Below, piece by piece: positions 6,550 to 13,963 of a stretch of DNA of 37,062 nt. The translations under genes and the position numbers were made by a program. The notes beneath the pieces were generated by a model. It was not told where the DNA came from and ran no database searches. It saw only the letters and a program-made list of their open reading frames with translations. Numbering within the stretch: the first letter of the stretch is position 1; each line of letters starts with the position of its first letter. The stretch comes from a virus. Location: IMG/VR virus record IMGVR_UViG_3300045944_000553, positions 1 through 37,062 of that record. One strand, written 5' to 3'.

Positions 6550-6945
6550 CGATGGTTTATAGGTGGCACCAAGCTTGATCGTCAGCCATACAGCCCATAC
6601 GTGTTTGCAAGGACCAGCCTGGTACGTGGCGGCTTTGCAGTCACACGTCCAAGGGCCTCGTGTCACCAGATGCGCGAGTTCTGTATCACTCTGGCTTGCG
6701 ACGAGCCATGTCCCGTCCGTCAGGGGCCACACGTCCCTGGCCTGGACGAGCGTGGCGGCCCTGGCGATGCGCGTGGCGGCCTCGGGCAGGGCCGTGACCG
6801 CCTGCCCCACCTGCGTGGCCAGCGCCGTCACCAGCGCCCGCTCACGGTCCTCGGCGGCCTGGATGTTCGCCGCTTCGATCGTGGCGTACCAGGACTGGCT
6901 GCCGTTTTTCTCTTGCTTTGTGCCGGTCGTGTGTCCAAACTTCAT
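6541..6945 (-). CDS. SWIM zinc-finger protein with replaced 3' end
   Basis: 134 residues. The N-terminal two thirds are helical (EAANIQAAEDRERALVTAL...). A SWIM-type motif CxC...CxH follows near the C-terminus (CDCKAATYQAGPCKHVW, about 101-117), a fold that binds zinc and often DNA or protein. GAGGAG stands nine bases before ATG 6945. The last 25 or so codons are AT-rich compared with the body and duplicate, in diverged form, the fragment at 5834-5878. The HNH promoter is embedded in this replaced end. Transcribed from TTGACA/TATATT at 7037-7065. Confidence 0.8.
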   Translation of the reverse strand: MKFGHTTGTKQEKNGSQSWYATIEAANIQAAEDRERALVTALATQVGQAVTALPEAATRIARAATLVQARDVWPLTDGTWLVASQSDTELAHLVTRGPWTCDCKAATYQAGPCKHVWAVWLTIKLGATYKPSYN

Positions 6946-7036
6946 CTGCCTGACTCCTCTAAGGGTCTCGGGTGGGTGTGGCGCTGGCTCTCTTCGCGGG
7001 GTCGTCAGCGCCATGCTGTCTACGTCCTACACTCTA

Positions 7037-7102
7037 AATATACAACCCTCCTTGAACGTTGTCAAATCATTCTTTGACAAATATCAAAGAAAAGTGTAAG
7101 AT
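7037..7102. promoter_or_regulatory. Back-to-back sigma70-type promoters on one palindromic operator
   Basis: Rightward: TTGACA (7074-7079), 17-base spacer, TAAGAT (7097-7102). Leftward: TTGACA (7065-7060), 17-base spacer, TATATT (7042-7037). The two -35 boxes are the arms of a perfect inverted repeat TTGTCAAA/TTTGACAA (7059-7066 and 7073-7080, 6 bases apart). A third half-site TATCAAA lies at 7082-7088. One dimeric repressor bound here would shut both directions. The XRE protein encoded just downstream (7122) is the obvious candidate. Confidence 0.85.
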
Positions 7103-7121
7103 ATATTCAAGGAGGTTGAAT

Positions 7122-7337
7122 ATGCAGCCTATTGGTGATCGTATACGTATCGAACGAGAACGCTACGGCATGAGCCAGGCCGAGCTTGCCAGGCGGATCG
7201 AGATTAGCAAGACGGCGATGAATGATATTGAACGAGGGAGAACCGCGAACCCTGGCGTGCTGCATGTGGTGGCGATTGCAGACACCTTGCATCTGAGTGT
7301 CGATACCTTGCTTGGTCGGGAGGTCTCCCATGTATAG
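7122..7337 (+). CDS. XRE-family repressor (small)
   Basis: 71 residues, essentially one XRE domain: IGDRIRIERERYGMSQAELARRI, recognition helix SKTAMNDIERGR, then VLHVVAIADTLHLSVDTLLG. AAGGAGG lies before the ATG at 7122. It is driven by the near-consensus promoter at 7074-7102, which overlaps the palindromic operator, so autorepression is likely. Its last eight bases overlap the start of the GIY-YIG-HTH fusion gene, indicating coupled expression. Confidence 0.88.
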   Translation: MQPIGDRIRIERERYGMSQAELARRIEISKTAMNDIERGRTANPGVLHVVAIADTLHLSVDTLLGREVSHV

Positions 7338-7899
7338 CGGTGGAACGATCTATGCCATTGCGGCAGAGGGGACAACGCTCGTCAAGATTGGGTCAACGAC
7401 CACAGCCGTTGACAAGCGGCTAAAGAGTCTACAAACAGGGCAGCCATTCCCCTTGTCTGTCCTCGCTGCTATCCCTGTCGATGGCGACGTGCTACGCATT
7501 GAACGGCAAGTGCATGCCTTTCTGGCCGAGGAACGGCGACGAGGAGAGTGGTTTGACATTGCCCTCGATGGTGAGTCACTTGCTGCCCTGGTCGTGCGTG
7601 CTGTGCAATTCGTGCAGCAGCAACTGGAGGAGGAACATCCGCCCCACAATCGACCATGGCCCAAGTGGCTCGGGAACCAACTCCGCAAAGCCCGTATTGA
7701 TAAATCGCTGAGTCAGCAAGAGTTATCCGCCCGTACTGGCTTAAGCCAGAAGCATCTCAGTGCCCTGGAATGTGATCAGATGATGCCCAAGTGGCCCACG
7801 ATGGTAAAATTGGCCTTAGAGTTGGATATTGACTTGAACGCCCTGGCCTGGGCATGGTCTCGCTTGCCAGCGGAGGATGCGGCGGTGCCCCATGCCTGA
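7330..7899 (+). CDS. GIY-YIG-like (MUG113/T5orf172) domain fused to XRE HTH
   Basis: 189 residues. The N-terminal domain (about 6-77) matches the T5orf172/MUG113 branch of the GIY-YIG superfamily: TIYAI, VKIGSTTTAVDKRLKSLQTGQP, IERQVHAFLAEERRRGEWFDI. The C-terminal part (about 122-175) is an XRE domain (LGNQLRKARIDKSLSQQELSARTGLSQKHLSALE). GGGAGG lies before the ATG at 7330, which overlaps the stop of the preceding repressor gene. Related domains occur in phage anti-repressors and selfish nucleases. Whether the Tyr/Arg/Glu set here is catalytic is not certain. Confidence 0.8.
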   Translation: MYSGGTIYAIAAEGTTLVKIGSTTTAVDKRLKSLQTGQPFPLSVLAAIPVDGDVLRIERQVHAFLAEERRRGEWFDIALDGESLAALVVRAVQFVQQQLEEEHPPHNRPWPKWLGNQLRKARIDKSLSQQELSARTGLSQKHLSALECDQMMPKWPTMVKLALELDIDLNALAWAWSRLPAEDAAVPHA

Positions 7900-8185
7900 C
7901 GACTTCACCCCCGATGATGCCCTGGACGCCGTGGCCCACCTGGCCCGTTCCCTTGACCGCGTGGCCACCAGTAGCGCGCGCGCGGCGGGGGCCAGTGAAC
8001 AGACGCTCGTCGTCGTGACCGACCTGGCCCGGACCCTCCGTCGGACCCTGCCGCTTGCCTGGCTGTGTACAGCCATCGCGCTCTTCACGCTCGCCTTCGT
8101 CGCCTGGTCCACGGTGCAGCTCGTGCGCGAAGGCCGCGTGCACCACGAGCGCATGCAGCGGGACCACCAGGTGCAGCAACGCTAG
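7892..8185 (+). CDS. Single-pass membrane protein
   Basis: 97 residues. A helical N-terminal segment (LDAVAHLARSLDRVATSS) is followed by one transmembrane segment (about 53-77) and a short charged, His/Gln-rich C-terminus. The ATG at 7892 overlaps the stop of the fusion gene by eight bases; the ribosome site is weak, so translation may depend on coupling. It lies at the end of the regulator cassette, just before the late-gene leader. Function unknown. Confidence 0.55.
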   Translation: MPDDFTPDDALDAVAHLARSLDRVATSSARAAGASEQTLVVVTDLARTLRRTLPLAWLCTAIALFTLAFVAWSTVQLVREGRVHHERMQRDHQVQQR

Positions 8186-8194
8186 CGCGCGGGC

Positions 8195-8223
8195 TTGACA
8201 CGGCGCCCGCCCCGCCGTACGCT
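8195..8223 (+). promoter_or_regulatory. Candidate rightward late promoter
   Basis: A perfect -35 TTGACA (8195-8200), a 17-base GC-rich spacer and -10 TACGCT (8218-8223, fits TAnnnT) lie just after the membrane protein gene. The next strong element downstream is a terminator at 8317-8379, about 90 bases beyond the expected transcript start, ahead of the terminase genes. The -10 box is weak, so this is tentative. Confidence 0.4.
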
Positions 8224-8316
8224 GCGGCGCACACGCACACCGCGGAGAGGGGCGCGCGCTCCGGAGCCCAACATTTCTATTTGACCTCCACGCTTTTGTC
8301 ATTTATCCTCTTGCGC

Positions 8317-8379
8317 AGCAGTAGTCTAGCGAGTGGTCGCGCCACGCCTGCGACCCCTTGAGAGGCTACTGCTTTTTTT
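8317..8379 (+). terminator. Two-tier hairpin terminator before the terminase operon
   Basis: The outer stem AGCAGTAG/CTACTGCT (8317-8324 with 8366-8373) is followed by seven T (8373-8379). An inner stem GGTCGC/GCGACC (8335-8340 with 8350-8355) sits within the loop. The gene-free stretch 8186-8489 also holds the candidate promoter at 8195-8223 and a GC hairpin CCGCCGG/CCGGCGG (8449-8455 with 8466-8472) just before the terminase small-subunit start. Nothing else is seen there. Confidence 0.75.
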
Positions 8380-8489
8380 GCCTTAGCCTCTCCTCGGCTA
8401 GCCTACCTGCACCTTCCTTTCAAGGGGAATCGTTAGATCCTGCTCGCGCCGCCGGTCTCCACATGCCGGCGGTGTCGGGGGACGCGCGC

Positions 8490-9077
8490 ATGCCGCTCAA
8501 CGACAACCAGCGCACCTTCATCGCCCGCTACCGCGCCACCACGCCGCGTAACGCCACGCGCGCCTACGAAGCGGTGTACAAAGCCCGCGGCGAGGCGGCC
8601 CGCAAGAATGCCTCCGAGTACCTGACAAAACCCGACATCCGTGCCGAGATCGACCGACTGGACGCGGAGGACCTGCGCGACCTCGGGATCACCGCGGCCG
8701 CGGTGCTGCGCGAGATCGCCCGCCTGGGCTTCAGCGACGTGCGCCAGCTCTACGACGACACGGGGGCCCTCAAAGCACCACACGCGCTGGACGACGACGT
8801 GGCTGCAGCGGTGAGTAGCGTCGAGGTGGTCAGTTACGTCAACGAGGACAGCGGCGAGCCCCTCCTCACCCGCACGCACAAAATCCGCCTCTGGAACAAG
8901 GAAGGGAGCCTCACCCTGCTGGCCAAACACTTGAAGCTCATCTCTGACAAGGTGGAACTCGGCGCGGAGACCCTCGCCCAACTCGCCCGGCTGCTGGACC
9001 GCCTGCCCGACACCGCCCTGCACGAGCTGGTGACGCCGAACGGAGAGGCCGCACCCTTACCGCACCGGGAGCGCTAA
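8490..9077 (+). CDS. terS: Terminase small subunit
   Basis: 195 residues. The N-terminus fits the Terminase_2 (TerS) family: LNDNQRTFIARY, ATRAYEAVYKA, KNASEYLTKPDIRAEIDRL, the DNA-binding helical region that recognises the packaging site. The middle and C-terminal parts (VLREIARLGFSDVRQLYDD, LWNKEGSLTLLAKHLKLI) are also typical of this family. It starts at ATG 8490, seven bases after GGGGGA; upstream in-frame codons lack a ribosome site. It lies one base before the large subunit gene. Confidence 0.9.
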   Translation: MPLNDNQRTFIARYRATTPRNATRAYEAVYKARGEAARKNASEYLTKPDIRAEIDRLDAEDLRDLGITAAAVLREIARLGFSDVRQLYDDTGALKAPHALDDDVAAAVSSVEVVSYVNEDSGEPLLTRTHKIRLWNKEGSLTLLAKHLKLISDKVELGAETLAQLARLLDRLPDTALHELVTPNGEAAPLPHRER

Positions 9078-9078
9078 C

Positions 9079-10632
9079 ATGGCCACCCTGCCCTTTCCCG
9101 TCACCCCCGGCGTGCAGCGCCTCGCCCGCGTCATGCTCGAGCGCCGCCAGGCCGCTGACCGCCTGCGGCAGTTCCAGCCGCTGCCCAAACAACTGCCCTT
9201 CATCCGCGCCGTCCTCACCGACGCGGCGCCGTGGGAGCACTGGTACTGCGCGGCGAATCGCGCCGGCAAGAGTGCCGCCGGGGCCTACTGCGGGGCCACG
9301 CTGGCGCGCTTCGGGCCGGACGATCCCCGGCCGGCCATCGGTCCGTCCGCCGTGGTCTATGACCGCGCGACGTCCGGGTGGGTGGTGGGCCCCGATTTCC
9401 CGACCCTGCGTGACGTGCTCATGCCGACCTATTTTGACAACGGCTATCTCTCGCCCACGCAGGACATCGGCCCGTTCATCCCGGCGAGTGAGATTGCGCA
9501 TTGGAGCTGGGACAGCCAGGTGCTCAAGCTGAAAAATGGGTCGCTCCTGGGCTTTAAGTCGAACGAACAGGACACCGTGAAATTCGCCGCCGCCGGGAAG
9601 GATTGGGTGCACTTCGACGAAGAGCCCAAGCGCACCGGGTATGAGGAAGTGACGCTGCGCGTCGCGGGTGGGCGCCACCTGCGCATCTTCGGCACGGCCA
9701 CGCTGTTGCCGCCGGAAGGCGTTGTGGGCGGTATTAGCTGGATTTATGACGACATCATCCAGCCGTGGCAAGCGCGCCAGCGGACCGATGTCGCGGTGTA
9801 CGGCGCGTCCATCTACGATAACCCCTACATCCTGCCCGAAGAGATTGCGCGGCTCGAAGCCCGCTACCCGGTGGGCTCGCTGCAACGGCGCATCCGGCTG
9901 GAAGGCGAGTGGCTGCCGGGGATGACGGGCGTGCCGGTGTACGGCTCCTTTGAACGTGAAGTCCATGTGAAACGACAGCCCGCGTTATCCCCGAATCGGC
10001 CCTTATTATTCGCCCTGGACTTCAATGTTGATCCGTTTGTGGGCATTGTGGGACAACAGGACCGCACACGTTTCTCCATCGTGCGAGAGTTCGTCTTAGA
10101 GCCTGGCTCTATTCCGCAGATGGTAGAGGCTTTCCGCAGTGCCTATCCAAGTCATGCACACGAAATATGGCTCTACGGCGACGCCACAGGTGGCGCGCGG
10201 CATGTGCAGGAAGGCAAAAGTGATTGGCGGGTGGTGTTAGAGTACTTCAAAACCTATCCGAGTCCCATTAAGTTGCGTATACCCGACGCCAATCCGCCGG
10301 TGCATGCGCGCATTAACGCCGTCAATATGGCGCTGATGGACGAATTTGGGGCGTCGCGGTTGTATATTGACCCTGCCTGTGTCGAACTCATTGCTGATCT
10401 TGAACGGGTTATTAGTGATGGCCGTGGTGGCATTCTGAAGAGCTACAGCCAACGCGACCCCTACAGTAAACGTACGCATTTATCGGACGCACTGGGGTAC
10501 CTCATCGCCCACGCCGCGCCGGTGGGATCGGCCTCGCTTGCCGGCGTCCGGCGGCGCCAACAGATCCCACGTCCCGCATATGGCAATCAGGTTCCAGGGA
10601 GGACCTCACAGGCTATCGCGCATCGCAGGTAA
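9079..10632 (+). CDS. terL: Terminase large subunit
   Basis: 517 residues, Terminase_6-like. The ATPase half has a Walker A-like CAANRAGKS (57-65) and a Walker B HFDEE (178-182). The nuclease half has ALDFNVD (312-318), GDATGG (about 364-369) and SDALGY near 470, the acidic residues of an RNase H-like fold. It packages DNA into the prohead. From about base 9955 on, the nuclease half is visibly less GC-rich than the ATPase half and uses codons such as TTA and ATT, a boundary that faces the HNH gene at 10613. The last 20 bases overlap that HNH gene on the other strand. Confidence 0.95.
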   Translation: MATLPFPVTPGVQRLARVMLERRQAADRLRQFQPLPKQLPFIRAVLTDAAPWEHWYCAANRAGKSAAGAYCGATLARFGPDDPRPAIGPSAVVYDRATSGWVVGPDFPTLRDVLMPTYFDNGYLSPTQDIGPFIPASEIAHWSWDSQVLKLKNGSLLGFKSNEQDTVKFAAAGKDWVHFDEEPKRTGYEEVTLRVAGGRHLRIFGTATLLPPEGVVGGISWIYDDIIQPWQARQRTDVAVYGASIYDNPYILPEEIARLEARYPVGSLQRRIRLEGEWLPGMTGVPVYGSFEREVHVKRQPALSPNRPLLFALDFNVDPFVGIVGQQDRTRFSIVREFVLEPGSIPQMVEAFRSAYPSHAHEIWLYGDATGGARHVQEGKSDWRVVLEYFKTYPSPIKLRIPDANPPVHARINAVNMALMDEFGASRLYIDPACVELIADLERVISDGRGGILKSYSQRDPYSKRTHLSDALGYLIAHAAPVGSASLAGVRRRQQIPRPAYGNQVPGRTSQAIAHRR

Positions 10633-11173
10633 GGAGCCATGGTTGCACAGGGCCTGGAATGGGCCGAACCCATTTCTTGCGGTTGCATGAGTGGCAGGAA
10701 GCTACGACGTTCCAGAGGGTGTGGTTGCCACCATCGATAATCGGTGTGATGTGGTCAATGCACAGGATGTGGGTGCCGTGATGACACTCTGCACATTCCG
10801 GCTTGTAGTACGGACAATAGGCGCAGACCCCATGGGCCATGGTGAGAACAAACACGCGTTGGCGTGCGGTAAAATCCCGCCGAGTAACGCGTTTATGGCG
10901 TGCACGACGTTGTTGTTGCGCATTGCGAGCGGCTTCAGGGTGGCGTTTTGCCGAGGCTTTTTTGATGGCTTTCCGCTCGGGGGTTGTATTCAAGACAAGG
11001 ATGTCATCGCGGTTGGCGTAGTAGTACGTCAGGCCCCGCTGGCGGCGATCCGCCAGGTGGCGTACGTAATTACGGCGATTGGATGCTTTGGTAGCTTCAG
11101 GATGAGCGGCACGCCATTGTCTCGCATAGCGGCGGCCGCGCGCACGACGCTTCTCAGGGTCTTTGTACGGCAT
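10613..11173 (-). CDS. HNH homing endonuclease (HPE-repeat class, 10.6 kb)
   Basis: 186 residues. The N-terminus is very basic and helical (MPYKDPEKRRARGRRYARQW), with repeated HPE/RAR units that probably bind DNA. The HNH core follows: CAYC, CAECH, CIDHITPIIDGGNHTLWNVVASCHSCNRKK. It belongs to the same family as the genes at 24673 and 31423. Those end in PVQPLLL, whereas this one reads PVQPWLL and then runs five codons further into terminase sequence, so its own stop was lost at the junction. GGAGG lies nine bases before ATG 11173, in a hairpin. It is antisense to the packaging genes and inserted between terL and the zinc-ribbon/portal pair. Confidence 0.88.
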   Translation of the reverse strand: MPYKDPEKRRARGRRYARQWRAAHPEATKASNRRNYVRHLADRRQRGLTYYYANRDDILVLNTTPERKAIKKASAKRHPEAARNAQQQRRARHKRVTRRDFTARQRVFVLTMAHGVCAYCPYYKPECAECHHGTHILCIDHITPIIDGGNHTLWNVVASCHSCNRKKWVRPIPGPVQPWLLTCDAR

Positions 11174-11302
11174 GAGGACCAACCTCCGGTTGTTGGTTCC
11201 GGTTTGGGTGTGTGGCAACGCGCCGGAAACGCGCTTTCGGGGTCGACTCCCTAGCCACACGCCGTGAGTGTAGCACACGGCTGTGTATGTGTAATTATAC
11301 CA
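11174..11302 (-). promoter_or_regulatory. HNH promoter and structured RNA leader (11.2 kb)
   Basis: The minus-strand extended -10 TGG-TATAAT lies at 11302-11294. The leader holds an outer stem GTGTGGC/GCCACAC (11254-11260 with 11210-11216). It encloses a GGG/CCC arm and a CGCG/CGCG hairpin with loop TTTCCGG (11219-11233), giving a three-way junction. Last comes the Shine-Dalgarno hairpin ACCAAC/GTTGGT (11192-11197 with 11178-11183), whose loop AACCGGAG contains GGAG. The leader at 32 kb has the same fold with compensatory changes. Confidence 0.8.
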
Positions 11303-11316
11303 AATTGGCGTAGGTA

Positions 11317-11502
11317 ATGGCACAACTTCCTGATCACGACTCGTGTAAAAAGTGCGGCGATGACCTCTTCGGCTTCGTGCGAGCGATCGGCGTGTGCGGC
11401 AGGTGTATGCAAATGCCACCACTGCCCACGTCCGTGCCCAGGCCGACGTATACCCTGTACACCCCCAGGGCCGTGAAGGAGCGCGTGTGGCAGAGACCCT
11501 AG
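11317..11502 (+). CDS. Small zinc-ribbon protein
   Basis: 61 residues. Two knuckles, CKKC (10-13) and CGRC (27-30), form a likely zinc ribbon; the C-terminal half is Pro-rich and basic. It overlaps the portal start by 16 bases, so it is read together with it. The ribosome site is poor (GTAGGT). The HNH cassette lies just upstream and may have replaced its natural leader; the first codons are more AT-rich than the rest. Function unknown. Confidence 0.6.
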   Translation: MAQLPDHDSCKKCGDDLFGFVRAIGVCGRCMQMPPLPTSVPRPTYTLYTPRAVKERVWQRP

Positions 11503-13598
11503 CGATGGCGGCCATGGGCGATCCAGGCCTCGACGTCGCGCCTGCGATGCCGATGCTGGAGGAGGACCTCCCCCTGGAGGAGGAGCCGCTCCTCACGGAT
11601 GCCCAGGTGCTGCGGGCGGTCAGGGCCTACAAGGACGAAGCAAGGCAGGCCAGAGAGACCCGTATCAGAAGAAACGAACAAAATTGGTTGGCGTACTACG
11701 GCGAGAGTGACTACTCCAGTAAACTCCCCGGCCAATCCCGCCAGGTCGTGCCCAAAGTCTCCGAAGCCGTCGAATCGTTAGCGGCGTTTGTGAAGCGTTC
11801 GTTGACCGAATTTGGCTCGTGGTTCTCGGTGAAAGTCCCGACCGCCTCCCCCATCCCCGAGACGGTCGTGCAAAAGGCGATTCAGGTGGTCCTGGACCAG
11901 CAGCAGCAACTCGATGAAGCCCGCCTGAATTTCCCCACGCTCATGTCCGATGCCATGAAGGTGGGCAGCCTCGGCTCGCTGATGATCTTCAAGGTGAGTC
12001 ACTACCCGTACCTGAAGCGGCGCTTTGTGGCCGAGCGCGGGATGCCGCTCCCGCCGGTCCCTGGCCTGCCACCCGTCCCCCCGCCTCCCGAGCAGCTCGT
12101 GCCCATCGAGCAGCCCATGTCCGCCGTGGTGATCGACCTCATCCCGCCGGAAGACTACTACCCCGACCCCTCTGGCCGAGGCCTGTACGTCATTCACACG
12201 GTCGAGCGCGACCTGGAGGAAGTGCAGACGATGGCCGACCAGGGCGCCTATGATCCGGAGGTCGTCGCCCAGATCGCCAGCGATTTCCAGGAGCAGGAGT
12301 TCCAGAGCTTTCGCGCCTGGTCGCGCAACCAGGACCAGAGCAGTCCGCCCGCCTTCCGTAAGAAGGTGGTGCTTGATGAGTGCTGGGCGACGTTTCTGGA
12401 CGACACCGGCCGGGCCGTGCTGCGCAACGCCGTAGCGACCATTGCCAATGATCACTACGTCATCCGCAAGCCCGTCCCCAATCCGTACTGGCACCAGCAA
12501 TCGCCCTTCGTCGCCGCGCCGCTCATTCGCATTCCCTTCAGCGAGTGGCACAAGGCCGTACAGGACAATGCCGTGGCGCTCAACAACGCGCAGAACGAAC
12601 TCCTGAACCTGATTATCGACGGCGGCTACGAGGCGGTCTGGGGCGTGCGGCAGCTCCATCTCGACTGGCTGGAGGACCCGACCCAGGTGCAGGACGGCAT
12701 CGCCCCTGGGGATACGCTCCTCTTGCGCCAGGAGGTGCCGGCGAACGCCAAAGTGCTGGAGCGCGTCACCACCGGCGGCGTGCCGCAGGATGCGCTGGCG
12801 GTGTACAACATCCTCGACCGCGAGTATAACGCGGCCGCCATGGTCAATGATGTGAAGATGGGCATGCTCCCCGAGAAGGCCGTGAAAGCCACCGAGATCG
12901 TCGCCTCTGAGCAGCACCAGGCCAGCACGTTCGATGGCATCGTGAAGGACATCGAGGACACCCTCATCGAGCCGCTGCTGTGGAAAATCTGGCTGACCGT
13001 GCTGCAATTCCTCGATGATTTCAGCGCCAGCGAGGTGATTGCGGCGATTGGCGAGCGCTGGGCCTACGTCCTCTCGTCCATGTCGCCGGCGCAGCGCTAC
13101 GCGACGTTCGCGGGGGTGTGTCAGTTCCAGGCCAGCGGCTTGAGCGCGACGCTCGCCCGGGGCAAGGACCTGCAAAAACTGCTGGCGTTCGTCGATGTGG
13201 GCATGCGCTCGCCGTTTTTGGCGCAGACGTTCCTCGAGAACTACAGCGCCAAGAAGTATCTCGATCGCATCCTCCAGACGATGAACCTGGACCCGGAGAG
13301 CTTAGAGCTGTCGCCCGAGGAAAAGGTGAAGCAGATGTCCCAGATGGCGCAGCAGCAGGCCATGGGCCAGCAGGCGCAACCAGGGGGTGGTCCGGAGCAA
13401 CCCGGCGAGGGCATCCCTGGCGTCGGCCCCGGCACGCCCCAGGGGGGCAGGAGCATCCAGGGCAGCCCCATGCCCCCCGAGGGACGCGGGGCGCCAGGCC
13501 AGGGGCCAGGGCCCGCCGGACCGCCAGGGGGCCAGCCGAGTGTGCCGATGCAACCGCAGCCGGCGGCGCCACAGCAACCACCAGTTTTTCGAGGCTAG
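11487..13598 (+). CDS. Portal protein
   Basis: 703 residues. Position after terminase, size and composition fit a podovirus-type portal (head-tail connector). Supporting stretches are RRNEQNWLAYYGESDYSS, the long helical stem region and ALNNAQNELLNLIIDGGYEAVWG. A Pro/Gly/Gln-rich low-complexity tail covers about the last 80 residues. The twelve-subunit ring it should form is the DNA gate and terminase dock. The GTG at 11487, with GAAGGA six bases upstream, is preferred; the in-frame ATG at 11394 lies inside the zinc-ribbon gene. Confidence 0.85.
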   Translation: MAETLAMAAMGDPGLDVAPAMPMLEEDLPLEEEPLLTDAQVLRAVRAYKDEARQARETRIRRNEQNWLAYYGESDYSSKLPGQSRQVVPKVSEAVESLAAFVKRSLTEFGSWFSVKVPTASPIPETVVQKAIQVVLDQQQQLDEARLNFPTLMSDAMKVGSLGSLMIFKVSHYPYLKRRFVAERGMPLPPVPGLPPVPPPPEQLVPIEQPMSAVVIDLIPPEDYYPDPSGRGLYVIHTVERDLEEVQTMADQGAYDPEVVAQIASDFQEQEFQSFRAWSRNQDQSSPPAFRKKVVLDECWATFLDDTGRAVLRNAVATIANDHYVIRKPVPNPYWHQQSPFVAAPLIRIPFSEWHKAVQDNAVALNNAQNELLNLIIDGGYEAVWGVRQLHLDWLEDPTQVQDGIAPGDTLLLRQEVPANAKVLERVTTGGVPQDALAVYNILDREYNAAAMVNDVKMGMLPEKAVKATEIVASEQHQASTFDGIVKDIEDTLIEPLLWKIWLTVLQFLDDFSASEVIAAIGERWAYVLSSMSPAQRYATFAGVCQFQASGLSATLARGKDLQKLLAFVDVGMRSPFLAQTFLENYSAKKYLDRILQTMNLDPESLELSPEEKVKQMSQMAQQQAMGQQAQPGGGPEQPGEGIPGVGPGTPQGGRSIQGSPMPPEGRGAPGQGPGPAGPPGGQPSVPMQPQPAAPQQPPVFRG

Positions 13599-13606
13599 GA
13601 GGCCGT

Positions 13607-13963
13607 ATGGCAGAGAAGCCAGCCGTGGTCATGATCGTCAGCGGCAGGGGAGGTGTCCCCACGATCCCTGAGCCGATGCAGGGAAAGCCCGGGCTCCACG
13701 ATTGCGCAGGAGAGTGCACGGGGGCCATGTATGGCTACCTGGGCACGACGATGACGCCTTCGGCCATCCGCGAGGGCCATAACCCTGGCAAGTCGAAGAG
13801 CCAGAAGAAGCTCGATGCGGCGATGTCGGAGGTGATGCACAACACGCCGTCCACTGTGATGCGGGCGGACGTGTCCCCTGAGCGCAAGCAGAAGATGAAG
13901 GTCGCGATTGCCTATAGTAAGGCACGGCAGGCAGGCGCGAGGCTTCCACGTAAAGGCAAGTAA
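13607..13963 (+). CDS. Small basic head-module protein
   Basis: 118 residues. The N-terminal half has a possible metal pair (DCAGEC, about 32-37). The C-terminal half is basic, with two similar segments, KSKSQKKLDAAMSEV and KQKMKVAIAYSKARQAG, reminiscent of small conserved phage proteins of the KSKSQ..AIA type. AGGAGG stands just before the ATG. It lies between portal and scaffold; role unknown. Confidence 0.7.
   Translation: MAEKPAVVMIVSGRGGVPTIPEPMQGKPGLHDCAGECTGAMYGYLGTTMTPSAIREGHNPGKSKSQKKLDAAMSEVMHNTPSTVMRADVSPERKQKMKVAIAYSKARQAGARLPRKGK

Noticed and set aside
8938-9966. 342-codon minus-strand open frame
   Set aside because: Antisense shadow of the terminase genes with an Arg/Gly/His-rich composition and no recognisable domain.
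10639-10660. Remnant start of the zinc-ribbon gene beside the terminase stop (GGAG and ATG)
   Set aside because: The match MVAQ versus MAQ is too short, and the same bases encode the conserved PVQPWLL end of the HNH protein.
11778-13175. Long open frame (465 codons) on the minus strand
   Set aside because: It lies entirely antisense to the portal gene, has no ribosome site or family match, and such frames are expected opposite GC-rich genes.
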